Source: Burkholderiaceae bacterium (GTDB lineage: Bacteria > Pseudomonadota > Gammaproteobacteria > Burkholderiales > Burkholderiaceae). From it: a stretch of DNA of 64,000 bases. This document shows, piece by piece, positions 19,210 through 28,405 of this stretch. The position numbers and the translations under genes are program-made. The stretch lies in assembly GCA_018261955.1 (NCBI GenBank), contig JAGTRK010000006.1, positions 62,001 through 126,000 of the forward strand. The letters run 5' to 3'. The notes below the pieces were generated by a model. That model was not told the DNA's origin. It was given only the letters and a program-made list of their open reading frames with translations, and made no database searches. The stretch's first letter is position 1. Each line of letters begins with the position of its first letter.

Positions 19210-19695
19210 ATGCCCTCATTTGACACAGTCCTTAAAGCCGATGCGGTTGAATTGCGCAATGCGGTCGAACAAACCAATAAAGAAATCACAGGCCGTTTTG
19301 ACTTCAAAGGCTCAGACGCGCGCGTTGAGCAAAAGGAGTTTGAATTAACCGCTTTTGCTGATTCGCAATTTCAATTGGAACAAGTTTTGGATGTACTGCG
19401 CAACAAATGCGCCAAACGCAATGTGGACGTGCGTTTTTTGGTCGAAAAAGACGTGCAAAAAATGGGCGGTGATAAAGTCAAACAAGCCATCCAAGTGAAA
19501 AATGGCGTGGCGACCGAGGACGCGAAAAAAATCGTCAAACTCATCAAAGACTCGAAAATCAAGGTTCAAGCCAGCATTCAAGGCGATGCGGTGCGCGTGA
19601 CGGGCGGCAAACGTGATGATTTGCAAAGTGTGATGGCGATGTTGCGCAAGGATATGGAAGACCTGCCTTTGACCTTTGATAATTTCCGCGATTGA
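19210..19695 (+). CDS. yajQ: YajQ family nucleotide-binding protein
   Basis: The 161-residue cytoplasmic protein has the UPF0234/YajQ signature: [28 protein letters not shown], and a C-terminal repeat ending [13 protein letters not shown]. Family members bind RNA or nucleotides; in Xanthomonas a homologue binds cyclic di-GMP. Its role here is not visible. An AAGGAAA ribosome site precedes the ATG. A TATAAT lies at 19171-19176, so it has its own promoter away from murB. Confidence 0.93.
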   Translation: MPSFDTVLKADAVELRNAVEQTNKEITGRFDFKGSDARVEQKEFELTAFADSQFQLEQVLDVLRNKCAKRNVDVRFLVEKDVQKMGGDKVKQAIQVKNGVATEDAKKIVKLIKDSKIKVQASIQGDAVRVTGGKRDDLQSVMAMLRKDMEDLPLTFDNFRD

Positions 19696-19724
19696 TTATT
19701 GTTGACCATTGCAAAAATCGAGGC

Positions 19725-19792
19725 ATTGCGGGCAGTGCTTTTCTGACCCGCAATCTCCTTGAAAGGAGATGCTGAGTCAAGCTCGGCATGAC
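19725..19792. repeat. Compound hairpin repeat upstream of the adenosyltransferase gene
   Basis: Three adjacent inverted repeats are seen: ATTGCGGG/CCCGCAAT (19725-19754), TCTCCTT/AAGGAGA (19754-19769) and GCTGAG/CTCGGC (about 19770-19786), ending CGGCATGAC. The layout resembles dispersed intergenic repeats found in many proteobacteria. It ends 25 bases before the pduO start codon. Confidence 0.6.
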
Positions 19793-19816
19793 ATTAAGCC
19801 ACCACCGAAAGCCGCC

Positions 19817-20389
19817 ATGACCAACCGCCTCGACCAAATCATCACCCGCACGGGAGACAACGGCACATCGTCACTCGCCGATGGCACGCGCCTGTCCAAG
19901 TCACACCCACGCTTTGATGCGATGGGCGATGTGGATGAATTGAACTCAAACATCGGCGTGTTGCGCAGCACGCTCAATGCCTCTACGGATGCCGTGCTCG
20001 ATGATTTTTTGGCACAAATTCAACACCATTTGTTTGAAATTGGTTCTGAACTCGCTGTTCCGGGGATGGTGTTTTTGCGTGCAGGCGCGCTGGATGAAGT
20101 CGAGCATTGGGCCGAGCAAGCGAACGCGCAACTGCCTGCGCTGAAAGAATTCATCCTACCATCGGGCACAGTCAGTGCTTCGCAAGCGCACATTTGTCGC
20201 AGTGTGGCTCGGCGCGCTGAGCGTGCATTGGTTTTGCTCAATCAAACCGAAGCACAAAATGACGCCAGCCTCAAATACCTCAATCGTTGCTCGGATGTGT
20301 TTTTCATCATGGCGCGATTGCTCAATCAAAACGCACAAGTGGTTGAAACCTATTGGCGCGGTGTCGATAAAAACGCACCATCGACATAA
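19817..20389 (+). CDS. ATP:cob(I)alamin adenosyltransferase, PduO type
   Basis: This enzyme transfers an adenosyl group from ATP to reduced cobalamin to give coenzyme B12. The N-terminal ATP motif TRTGDNGTSSLADGTRLSKSHPRF, the helix GDVDELNSNIGVLRS and the C-terminal RSVARRAERALV followed by YLNRCSDVFF are typical of the PduO trimer family. The start is placed at 19817, matching the usual family beginning; an in-frame upstream ATG falls inside the repeat. Product 190 residues. Its 3' end overlaps the convergent ychJ gene by 40 bases. No cobalamin synthesis genes are in the window, so it probably serves salvage of external B12. Confidence 0.92.
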   Translation: MTNRLDQIITRTGDNGTSSLADGTRLSKSHPRFDAMGDVDELNSNIGVLRSTLNASTDAVLDDFLAQIQHHLFEIGSELAVPGMVFLRAGALDEVEHWAEQANAQLPALKEFILPSGTVSASQAHICRSVARRAERALVLLNQTEAQNDASLKYLNRCSDVFFIMARLLNQNAQVVETYWRGVDKNAPST

Positions 20390-20781
20390 AACCAACGCCC
20401 ATCCTCGCGCACAAATCGGCTGACTTCGTGCAGTCGTTCAACCCGCTGACCGCCGATTTTGTATTTGGCGATAAACTCAACAAACGCTTCATCATCTTGC
20501 GCGCCCTGCCATGTTTTTTGCACGCTCAACCCCAACCATTTGGTCGCGACCGAAGCATCATCGTGTTCACCCAAATCGGTTGGACATGTACTCGGATGCC
20601 AAGTTACACGCAGGTAAGCAAAATCATTCATCACATACGCACTGTAACGCGAACGCATCAACACTTGTGCGGTTGGCGCATATTGTGTGCTCGCATGAAA
20701 CACACCGCAGCACTGCACATAGGTTTGCGTTGTGCCGCAGGGGCATTGGGTTGTAGCGGATGAATGATTTTTAGTGCTCAT
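20350..20781 (-). CDS. ychJ: YchJ family protein with SEC-C zinc motif
   Basis: The 143-residue UPF0225 protein has an N-terminal zinc-binding SEC-C-like motif (CPCG, then YVQCCGVFH), the core RSRYSAYVMNDFAYLRVTWHP, and FVEFIAKYKIGGQ followed by RFVREDGRWFYVDG, an NTF2-like fold. The biochemical role is unknown in the family. It reads toward the adenosyltransferase gene, and the two coding ends overlap by 40 bases. Confidence 0.9.
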   Translation of the reverse strand: MSTKNHSSATTQCPCGTTQTYVQCCGVFHASTQYAPTAQVLMRSRYSAYVMNDFAYLRVTWHPSTCPTDLGEHDDASVATKWLGLSVQKTWQGAQDDEAFVEFIAKYKIGGQRVERLHEVSRFVREDGRWFYVDGAFLSTPRQ

Positions 20782-20825
20782 AGAATAATGACGAATGATT
20801 TTGAATTTGTAAAAAGCGGCTTCTC

Positions 20826-20866
20826 GTAGGGCGGGGCAAAAGCACTGCTTTGGGTGCCCACCCTAC
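20826..20866. repeat. GTAGGG...CCCTAC inverted repeat (family B)
   Basis: GTAGGGCGGGGC and GCCCACCCTAC are imperfect inverted arms around a short AT-rich middle. Compare the palindromes at 13778-13799 and 24491-24554. Confidence 0.6.
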
Positions 20867-20887
20867 CCCAAATTTACATCATGCTCC

Positions 20888-20999
20888 CGTCATTGCGAGC
20901 GACGGTTTACCAGCGAAGCAATCCACATCACGTCACCACAGCAAAATTCAGATGGATTGCCGCGCCTCGATAAAATCATTCGAGGCTCGCAAAGACGAC
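20888..20999. repeat. Dispersed palindromic repeat (family A), copy beside parC
   Basis: The order is CGTCATTGCGAGCG, then GCGAAGCAATCCA, then ATGGATTGC, then GCCTCGATAAAATCATTCGAGG, whose ends form a hairpin, and CTCGCAAAGACG. It closely matches the copy at 43107-43219, and the shared order excludes chance. It lies between the convergent 3' end of parC and the 5' end of ychJ. Confidence 0.85.
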
Positions 21000-21007
21000 A
21001 ACGCAAT

Positions 21008-23329
21008 TTACCCCATCGTTGGTATCACCACCCGTTTCAAACCATGCGCTTTAAATTTCGCATCAATCACTTTGCCTTTGCGCGCACGCGCAGCGACGAA
21101 GGTTTGCAAACTGCTGCCCGACAAGCGCAATTCTTGTGGTTTACCCGTGCGATTGACGTGCAGCACCATCAACGCCACGCCGTCGTTTGGCAACACATCG
21201 ACCAATTCAACAGGGGGCTCAATGTCCATCAAGATAACCCCTTTACCGCCACTGTTGAGTTCTTTGAGTTCGACCAAGTTAAAGTTCAACAATCGCCCAT
21301 CGTTTGCCAAACACGCCAAATACATATCAAAGGCATCCATCGGCACGAGCCTGAGCACTGTGTCGCCCTCGCTCAAATTGACAAAGGCTTTGCCCGCGCG
21401 CACACGCGACGTTAAATCACCCGCATTGCAGGCAAAGCCCATGCCTTGCGCGGTGGCGATTGCCAAGCGGGTGTTTTCATCGCCTGCGAAGTATTGTGAC
21501 AACCTTGCGCCGTCTTGTACATCGACCAAGGTCGCCAGCGGTACGCCGTCACCACGCCCACCCGGTAAAGCCGATACAGGCACGGAATACGCGCGCCCTT
21601 TGCTGTCGATGGCGTAGAGGTTGTGAACCGAGCGGCAAGCATAGATATCATGCAACTCGTCGCCTTGTTTGAATGTGAGCGTATCGACTTCAATTTGATG
21701 CCCTGTGCGCGCGCGCACCCAGCCATTTTTTGAAACAATCACGGTCATGGGCTCATCCACCACTGCGACGCTGACACTGGCTTTTTGTGCTTCTTCGAGC
21801 AAGGTGCGGCGTTCGTCACCGAATTTTTTCGCGTCTGCTTCGATTTCCTTGATGAGTTGCCGCTTGAGGATGGTCTCGTCGTTGAGCATTTCTTGTAAAC
21901 CCATGAGTTCATCGCGCAGATTCATCAACTCTTGTTCAATTTTAATCGCCTCCAACCGTGCCAATTGTCGCAAGCGAATCTCTAAAATATCCTCGGCTTG
22001 ACGCTCAGACAGGTTAAATTGCGCCATCAGTGCGGGTTTTGGCTCATCGGACTCTCGAATGATGTGAATCACTTCATCGATATTGAGCAGTACGATTTCG
22101 CGCCCCTCGAGGATGTGGATGCGGTCAGCGACCTTTTGTACCCTAAACTGCGTGCGACGGGTGACGGTATCTTGGCGGTAAGCAATCCATTCATTCAAAA
22201 CCTCACGCACATTTTTTTGACATGGTCGCCCGTCGCGCCCCACCATGACCAAATTCAAGGACACCGAGCCTTCTAAACTAGTATTCGAGAGTAAAAAGTT
22301 GCTGAATTCTTCGACTGAAATATTCTTTGATTTCGGTTCAAATACGAGGCGCACGGGGGCGTTTTTACCCGACTCATCGCGCACAGTGTCGAGCATCGAG
22401 AGAATCAGGGCTTTGTTGTTTTGCTGGTCTGGCAGTAAAGCCTTTTTACCCGTTTTTACTTTGGGGTTGGAGAGTTCTTCAATCTCTTCCAAGACTTTTT
22501 GGCTCGATGCATTCGGTGGTAACTCGTACACCACCAATTGCCATTGACCACGCGCCAATTCCTCAATTTGCCAGCGTGCGCGCACCTTGATTGAGCCTTT
22601 GCCCGTTTGGTACATTTGTGCGATTTCAGTCAGGCTGTTGGTGATTTGTCCACCACCGGGGAAATCGGGCGCAGGCAGAATGTGCGCCAACTCTTCATCA
22701 GGCAGTTTCGGGCGTTTAATCAGGGCAATCGCCGCGCTCGCAACTTCATTCAAATTGTGCGAGGGAATTTCCGTCGCCATGCCGACCGCAATTCCCGACG
22801 CGCCATTGAGCAAGACAAACGGCAAACGCGCAGGCAGCAATGCAGGCTCTTCCATCGAGCCATCGTAGTTGGGCACAAAATCCACCGTGCCCATGTCCAA
22901 CTCATCGAGCAGTAATGAGGCAATCGGTGTCAAACGTGCTTCGGTGTAGCGCATCGCTGCCGCGCCATCGCCATCGCGCGAGCCGAAGTTGCCTTGCCCA
23001 TCAATCAGTGGATAACGCAGGGAAAAATCCTGCGCCAATCGCACCAAGGCTTCGTACGCCGATGAGTCGCCATGCGGGTGAAATTTACCCAAAACATCAC
23101 CGACCACGCGCGCGGATTTAACGGGTTTAGCGGTCGCCGACAAGCCCATTTCGTGCATGGAATACAAAATGCGCCGCTGTACGGGTTTTTGCCCATCGGC
23201 CACATCGGGCAATGCGCGCCCTTTGACCACCGAAACCGCGTAGTCTAAATACGCACGCTCGGCATATTGTGCAAGTAAAACTTTGGTATCGTCGTTCTCT
23301 ATGGTGAGTAAATCATCAGAAGGGTGCAT
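21008..23329 (-). CDS. parC: DNA topoisomerase IV subunit A
   Basis: ParC is the DNA-cutting subunit that with ParE unlinks daughter chromosomes. The 773-residue protein starts at MHPSDD and shows [18 protein letters not shown], then [20 protein letters not shown] around the quinolone region. The catalytic Tyr follows in [11 protein letters not shown]. The C-terminal domain is shorter and less repetitive than that of GyrA. The upstream in-frame extension (to 23377) lacks a ribosome site. The quinolone-target Ser-x-x-x-Glu pattern reads [11 protein letters not shown], the usual sensitive form. parE and a lytic transglycosylase lie upstream on the same strand, which supports ParC over GyrA. Confidence 0.95.
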   Translation of the reverse strand: MHPSDDLLTIENDDTKVLLAQYAERAYLDYAVSVVKGRALPDVADGQKPVQRRILYSMHEMGLSATAKPVKSARVVGDVLGKFHPHGDSSAYEALVRLAQDFSLRYPLIDGQGNFGSRDGDGAAAMRYTEARLTPIASLLLDELDMGTVDFVPNYDGSMEEPALLPARLPFVLLNGASGIAVGMATEIPSHNLNEVASAAIALIKRPKLPDEELAHILPAPDFPGGGQITNSLTEIAQMYQTGKGSIKVRARWQIEELARGQWQLVVYELPPNASSQKVLEEIEELSNPKVKTGKKALLPDQQNNKALILSMLDTVRDESGKNAPVRLVFEPKSKNISVEEFSNFLLSNTSLEGSVSLNLVMVGRDGRPCQKNVREVLNEWIAYRQDTVTRRTQFRVQKVADRIHILEGREIVLLNIDEVIHIIRESDEPKPALMAQFNLSERQAEDILEIRLRQLARLEAIKIEQELMNLRDELMGLQEMLNDETILKRQLIKEIEADAKKFGDERRTLLEEAQKASVSVAVVDEPMTVIVSKNGWVRARTGHQIEVDTLTFKQGDELHDIYACRSVHNLYAIDSKGRAYSVPVSALPGGRGDGVPLATLVDVQDGARLSQYFAGDENTRLAIATAQGMGFACNAGDLTSRVRAGKAFVNLSEGDTVLRLVPMDAFDMYLACLANDGRLLNFNLVELKELNSGGKGVILMDIEPPVELVDVLPNDGVALMVLHVNRTGKPQELRLSGSSLQTFVAARARKGKVIDAKFKAHGLKRVVIPTMG

Positions 23330-23403
23330 ACGTGCCTTTGTTATTGTGTGGACGCAAAAAAGCCTCATGGACTCCATGAGGCGTATTTTAAAGCAATCGC
23401 GGC

Positions 23404-24369
23404 TTAATTGGTGATGGGCCTTGCCTTATTTGAACCGACTGTGGTTTTTACCCGTTGCATACTGCGTCTGGCGTTACTGTCCCAGCCGACTGCCGCCAAA
23501 CTTTTAGCCCCTTTACGCGCCTTGGTTCGAGTAAAAACAGGGGTATTGGGTTCCTGCCCAGCAAACACTTGATAATACTGCATGACTTTGCGCACATAGT
23601 TTTGGGTTTCGGCATAGGGTGGAATGCGGCGGTTGTATTTATACACCGCGCCTTCACCTGCGTTGTAAGCGGCAATCACCAGTTCGGGTTGTCCTCTAAA
23701 CATTCTCGACAAATCACGCAAATAACTCACGCCTGCGTGAATATTGCGCTCAGGAACCATCAATTGATTGGCTGAAACGCCATAACGCGCACCCGTACTC
23801 GGAATCACTTGCATTAAGCCCATCGCATTTTTGGGCGACAAAGCACTGGAATTAAACCCCGACTCTGCTGCCATGACCGCCTTAATCAAATTCACATCCA
23901 CACCGTTTTTTACCGCATGTTTGATAATCGTGGATTCATAACGCGCCAAATACGGATTGCCGACCAAACGGCGCGATACCGCAGATGATGCCGTGCCATA
24001 GTTATTGCCCAAACCATACAGCCCAACCATGACATCGCCGAAATACGCTTTACCAATTTTTTTCTCAGGTTTGCCGACCGCCAACTTAATGTCTTTATCC
24101 ATCACAGGACCCGCATTCGAGAACAAAACATACCGCTCATCCAAAGGTTGTAGCGAATAATGCGGCACGCCTTCTTCATCGACGTACACGTACAAACCGC
24201 TCAGAGAAGTGTCTGACTCTGCTTTAGATTCGCTTGCTTTTTTGTCTGCAGACCAATGCGTAGTTGCGGCCTTTTTTTTGGCAGGTGCGGCGTGCGCCGC
24301 TTGACCCACGGACAAAGCCAACAAAGTCGCGGTAAGCAATACATGTCGAAAATTTAAGTGAACAGCCAT
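23404..24369 (-). CDS. Lytic transglycosylase (SLT family)
   Basis: This is a periplasmic murein lytic transglycosylase that cleaves glycan strands to 1,6-anhydro ends. A signal peptide ([17 protein letters not shown]) is followed by a Lys/Ser-rich linker, and then a short domain [22 protein letters not shown] of DUF4124-like look. The SLT fold has catalytic Glu in [36 protein letters not shown] and [14 protein letters not shown]. The start at 24369 has AGGA upstream. It sits between parE and parC on the same strand, so envelope growth and chromosome decatenation genes are grouped. Confidence 0.93.
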   Translation of the reverse strand: MAVHLNFRHVLLTATLLALSVGQAAHAAPAKKKAATTHWSADKKASESKAESDTSLSGLYVYVDEEGVPHYSLQPLDERYVLFSNAGPVMDKDIKLAVGKPEKKIGKAYFGDVMVGLYGLGNNYGTASSAVSRRLVGNPYLARYESTIIKHAVKNGVDVNLIKAVMAAESGFNSSALSPKNAMGLMQVIPSTGARYGVSANQLMVPERNIHAGVSYLRDLSRMFRGQPELVIAAYNAGEGAVYKYNRRIPPYAETQNYVRKVMQYYQVFAGQEPNTPVFTRTKARKGAKSLAAVGWDSNARRSMQRVKTTVGSNKARPITN

Positions 24370-24490
24370 ACTTTTATTAAATCCTTTGTGGTCAATTTTG
24401 GTCAATTTCAGGTCGATTTATGATACCCCTCACAAATCATTTTGATAACTTTTGACTCAATGATTAACTGATTGAAATTAATCACGTTAT

Positions 24491-24554
24491 GTAGCGTGGG
24501 CTGCGCCCACGAGTGAAGCATTTACATCATTTTCGTGGACACAGCCCACGCTAC
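24491..24554. repeat. Perfect 13-base inverted repeat, GTAGCGTGGGCTG (family B-like)
   Basis: GTAGCGTGGGCTG (24491-24503) and CAGCCCACGCTAC (24542-24554) are exact inverted copies, with an inner GCCCACGA/TCGTGG pair. The rest of the 313-base gap between parE and the transglycosylase gene (24370-24682) shows no gene. Confidence 0.75.
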
Positions 24555-24682
24555 GTCGATGTCATGTATCCATCGATGTATCATCGCTGCAATCTGTTAT
24601 TATCCCACCACTTCATGGAGTAAATGCGCCTCAAGCACCACAATTCAAGGTTAAATGTAAATTTTGTTGTAAAAACAGCAGC

Positions 24683-26650
24683 TTAGATGTCCGCATCCGC
24701 CAAATTACCTTTTTCTTCCAACCACGCACGACGCGAAGCCGCTTCGGTTTTGCCCATGAGCATGTGCATCATGCTTTTACTCTGCGCGTCATCGACGACA
24801 AATTCGGCGTGCAAGCCAACCTGAGCCAAACGACGCGTGTCAGGATTCATGGTCGTATCCCACAATTGCTCGGCATTCATTTCACCCAAACCTTTAAAAC
24901 GCGAGACCTGCCAAGCAGATTCTTTCATGCCATCTTTGAGCAATTTATCCTGTATGCGTGTGAGTTCATCCATATCCAAACAATAGACCTTTTGCGCGAG
25001 CTTTTTACCCCGTGCAGGCACGTCCACCCGAAACAGCGGAGGGCGAGCGATGTAAATATGCCCCACTTCAATCAATCTTGGGAAATGCTTGTAAAACAAG
25101 GTCAAGAGCAAGACCTGAATATGCGAACCATCGACATCGGCATCCGACAAAATACAAATTTTGCCATAACGCAAGCCGCTCAAATCAACCGTGTCATTCA
25201 TCCCATGCGGATCCACCCCAATCGCCACCGCGATGTCATGCACCTCATTGTTGGCAAATAAACGGTCTTTATCAACTTCCCATGTATTGAGCACCTTGCC
25301 GCGCAGTGGCAGAATCGCTTGAAACTCTTTGTCGCGACCCATTTTCGCCGAGCCACCTGCTGAATCACCTTCGACCAAAAACAATTCATTCAAACTCGTG
25401 TCATTCGACTCGCAGTCGGTTAATTTTCCGGGTAAAACCGCCACACCCGAACTTTTCTTTTTCTCAATTTTTTGAGCGGCTTTGTTGCGTGCTTGCGCTT
25501 GGCTGATGACCAATTCGGCAAGCAATTTGCCGTAATCGACGTGTTGATTGAGCCACAATTCCAGTGCGGGGCGCGTGGCTTGCGCCACCAATTTGACCGC
25601 ATCGCGATTGTTCAAACGCTCTTTGGTTTGTCCTTGAAATTGTGGATCCAAGACTTTGGCTGAAAGCACAAACGATGCGCGTGAGAACACATCCTCCGAA
25701 ATCAGTTTCACGCCTTTGGGCAACAAAGCGTGTAATTCGATGAAACTTTTGACCGCACCAAACACACCCTCGCGAATGCCCGCCTCGTGCGTACCGCCCG
25801 CAGTCGTGCCAATCAAATTAACATAACTCTCGCGCAACAAACCACCCTCACGCGTCCATGCCAATACCCATTCTGCGCCCTCGCCCTCGGCGAACTGCTC
25901 ATCGTTTTTACCCGCAAACCATGCACCACTAAAAAAAGGTATCAGCGCGTCCTGCTCCAAATACTCGCGCAAATAGCCTTGCAAGCCGTCTTTGTACAGC
26001 CACGTTTGCGTTTGCCCCGTTTTTTCTTGGGTCAAGGTGACGGTCACGCCCGACATCAGCACCGCTTTGGCGCGCAGCAAACGTTCCAACTCGGCTTGCG
26101 GAATGTGTGGCGAATCAAAATACTTGGTATCGGGAACGATGGTCACGCGCGTACCGCTTTTCTTATCGCCCCGCCCTGCTGGTTGAACCGTTAAAGGCGC
26201 GATCACGTCACCACCCGAAAACGCAATGCTCGCGACTTGTTTGTCACGCCAGACCGTCACGCCCAAATGCGTTGAGAGCGCATTGGTCACCGACACACCC
26301 ACGCCGTGCAAACCACCCGAAAACGCATACGCGCCGCCATCGGCTTTATTGAACTTACCACCCGCATGCAAACGTGTGAACACGATTTCGAGCACAGGCA
26401 CACCTTCTTCAGGGTGAATACCAATCGGAATCCCACGCCCATCGTCCTCAACACTGATTGAACCATCGGTGTGCTGCGTCACCGCAATCGTTGTGCCAAA
26501 GCCACCGAGTGCCTCATCGGCCGCATTGTCAATCACTTCTTGAATGATGTGCAGCGGATTTTCGGTGCGCGTGTACATCCCCGGACGCTCTTTGACAGGC
26601 TCCAATCCTTTGAGGACGCGGATGTCGGTTTCTATGTAATGCTGATTCAT
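24683..26650 (-). CDS. parE: DNA topoisomerase IV subunit B
   Basis: ParE is the ATPase subunit of topoisomerase IV. The 655 residues contain the GHKL motifs (EVIDNAADEALGG, VEDDGRGIPIGIHP, GGLHGVGVSVTNALS, GTRVTIVPD), the Lys of the QTKERLNNRD switch region, and the TOPRIM residues in LFLVEGDSAGGSAKMGRDKEFQAILPLRGKVLN and LSDADVDGSHI. The short length and the absence of the long GyrB insert fit ParE. It is the first gene of a parE, transglycosylase, parC run. Confidence 0.96.
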   Translation of the reverse strand: MNQHYIETDIRVLKGLEPVKERPGMYTRTENPLHIIQEVIDNAADEALGGFGTTIAVTQHTDGSISVEDDGRGIPIGIHPEEGVPVLEIVFTRLHAGGKFNKADGGAYAFSGGLHGVGVSVTNALSTHLGVTVWRDKQVASIAFSGGDVIAPLTVQPAGRGDKKSGTRVTIVPDTKYFDSPHIPQAELERLLRAKAVLMSGVTVTLTQEKTGQTQTWLYKDGLQGYLREYLEQDALIPFFSGAWFAGKNDEQFAEGEGAEWVLAWTREGGLLRESYVNLIGTTAGGTHEAGIREGVFGAVKSFIELHALLPKGVKLISEDVFSRASFVLSAKVLDPQFQGQTKERLNNRDAVKLVAQATRPALELWLNQHVDYGKLLAELVISQAQARNKAAQKIEKKKSSGVAVLPGKLTDCESNDTSLNELFLVEGDSAGGSAKMGRDKEFQAILPLRGKVLNTWEVDKDRLFANNEVHDIAVAIGVDPHGMNDTVDLSGLRYGKICILSDADVDGSHIQVLLLTLFYKHFPRLIEVGHIYIARPPLFRVDVPARGKKLAQKVYCLDMDELTRIQDKLLKDGMKESAWQVSRFKGLGEMNAEQLWDTTMNPDTRRLAQVGLHAEFVVDDAQSKSMMHMLMGKTEAASRRAWLEEKGNLADADI

Positions 26651-26721
26651 GATTTGATTGTGTTTTGGTTAAATGACGGGGTATTGTACCGCAAAGACAG
26701 GCTCAATACGGTTTGTAGGAA

Positions 26722-26751
26722 ATAAAAAAGCCTTGTGCGATGACAAGGCTT
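26722..26751 (-). terminator. Rho-independent terminator after ntrC
   Basis: On the minus strand AAGCCTTG and CAAGGCTT pair and a TTTTTATTT run follows, about 20 bases beyond the ntrC stop codon. Confidence 0.8.
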
Positions 26752-26769
26752 GGATTTTGAACGATTGCG

Positions 26770-28263
26770 TTAATCCCGTACTTTGCGCGTAATCGTATTG
26801 CGCCCAATCCCCAACAACTGCGCGGCTTTTTGACGGTGGTTGTGGGTGTATTTGAGTGCTTCACCGATGACCACTTGCTCAAACTGGTCTTGTAATTTAA
26901 GCATCACTGCTGGCACTTGGTCATTCAGACCTTGACGCACCGCAATGCGCAAAAGTTCTTGCCATGTGTTCACGCCCGTCATGCCCGTCGCGCCTGATGG
27001 GCTAAATGACGCGTTGACTTCGACAGGACGTTCACGCACCTCGGCGGGTAAATCCGCCTCATTGACCAATTGGGTCGGTGTCATCACCGTGAGCCAACGG
27101 CAGACATTGTCCAATTGACGCACATTGCCTGTCCACGCCGCTTTTTGACACACTTCCATCGCCGCGGGTGATAGGGTTTTGGGCGCGAGCAATTTGAGGT
27201 CCCTCGCCGCTTGCGCAAGGAAGTGTTGCATCAGTTGTGGGATGTCTTCAGCTCGGTCGCGCAATGCGGGCAGATGAATGCCAACCACATTTAAACGGTG
27301 GTATAAATCTGCTCGAAACAAACCCTGATCAACCCGTTGCGCCAAGTTCTGATGAGTGGCGGCGATGATGCGCACATTGGCTTGCACCAATTCGCTGCCA
27401 CCGACGCGGTAAAAAACCCCTTCCGAAAGCACACGCAAAAGTCGCGCCTGTAATTCCATCGGCATATCGCCAATTTCATCTAAAAACAAGGTTCCACCCT
27501 CGGCTTCTTCAAACCGTCCCATGCGTGCATTGCCCGCACCTGTGAACGCACCTTTTTCGTGTCCAAACAATTCGGATTCGAGCATGTGCGCGGGAATTGC
27601 CGCGGTGCTGATGGCGATAAACGGCGCGTTGGCGCGCACACCTGTCGCGTGAATCGCGCGTGCGACCAATTCTTTACCCGTGCCTGTTTCACCCGTGAGC
27701 AAGACATTGACCTCAGTGGCAGAGAGCCGCCCCACCGTGCGCAAAACCTGTAAAATCGCCGAACTGTGTCCGAGCAAGCCATAACGTTGCTCAAAACCAT
27801 CCGCATCATCGCTGGTGCCGTCGGTGCTATTGGTCATCGCAGGCACTTTGATGGGTTGCACAAAACGTTTGATGAGCGCGACCAATTCTTCGGTATCAAA
27901 CGGTTTGGCGATGTATTCCGCCGCGCCTTCCTGAAACGTTGAGACCGCATTTTCTAAATCCGAATGCGCGGTCATCATCACCACAGGCACTTCGGGAGCC
28001 AGTTTCTTAAACTCGCGCAATAATTCAATGCCATTGACATCGGGCATGCGAATGTCGGAGAGTAATAACGCAGGATAGTCACCTGCTTGGCGTTTGTTTT
28101 CAGGCTGTTTGTTCCAAAAATCCAAAGCGTCCAAGACCTCGCGTCCATCGGCAAACATGCGGTAGGGCAAACGTGATTTTTGCAAAGCTTTGTCCAAAAC
28201 CCAGCGTATGCTTTTATCATCGTCAACCACCCAAATGGTCGGTTTGTCGTTTAAGCCATACAT
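26770..28263 (-). CDS. ntrC: Nitrogen regulation response regulator NtrC
   Basis: NtrC (GlnG) activates sigma54 promoters under nitrogen limitation. The start at 28263 follows a strong AGGAGG. The 497 residues have a receiver (acidic DDD near residue 15; phosphoacceptor Asp70 in [13 protein letters not shown]), a sigma54 AAA+ domain, and a Fis-type helix-turn-helix at the end ([21 protein letters not shown]). The AAA+ domain shows Walker A GETGTGKE, the GAFTGA loop and DEIGDMP. The receiver has an insert ([15 protein letters not shown]) that pushes the acceptor Asp later than the usual 54. It lies downstream of ntrB, separated by 142 bases rich in NtrC-type sites. Confidence 0.95.
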   Translation of the reverse strand: MYGLNDKPTIWVVDDDKSIRWVLDKALQKSRLPYRMFADGREVLDALDFWNKQPENKRQAGDYPALLLSDIRMPDVNGIELLREFKKLAPEVPVVMMTAHSDLENAVSTFQEGAAEYIAKPFDTEELVALIKRFVQPIKVPAMTNSTDGTSDDADGFEQRYGLLGHSSAILQVLRTVGRLSATEVNVLLTGETGTGKELVARAIHATGVRANAPFIAISTAAIPAHMLESELFGHEKGAFTGAGNARMGRFEEAEGGTLFLDEIGDMPMELQARLLRVLSEGVFYRVGGSELVQANVRIIAATHQNLAQRVDQGLFRADLYHRLNVVGIHLPALRDRAEDIPQLMQHFLAQAARDLKLLAPKTLSPAAMEVCQKAAWTGNVRQLDNVCRWLTVMTPTQLVNEADLPAEVRERPVEVNASFSPSGATGMTGVNTWQELLRIAVRQGLNDQVPAVMLKLQDQFEQVVIGEALKYTHNHRQKAAQLLGIGRNTITRKVRD

Positions 28264-28286
28264 AACGCCTCCTATAAATTGGTATG

Positions 28287-28372
28287 TGCAACGCCCATTG
28301 TGCAATCCACCGCACTATTTGGGTGCAATACTTCGGTGCACAATGATAGCGCATTTGCACTATAACGGTGCA
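28287..28372 (-). promoter_or_regulatory. Cluster of NtrC-type operators between ntrB and ntrC
   Basis: TGCACTATAACGGTGCA (28356-28372) fits the NtrC consensus TGCAC-N7-GTGCA exactly. TGCAATACTTCGGTGCA (28324-28340) fits with one change, 32 bases away, about three helical turns. A third pair of half-sites, TGCAA and GTGCA with eight bases between (28287-28304), lies nearest ntrC. I find no GG-N10-GC sigma54 element. Repression or tuning of a local sigma70 promoter (TATCAT on the minus strand near 28342-28347) is therefore more likely than activation. Confidence 0.75.
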
Positions 28373-28405
28373 AATGTTCTGTGCTGAAACAATTTTAGGA
28401 ATGAA

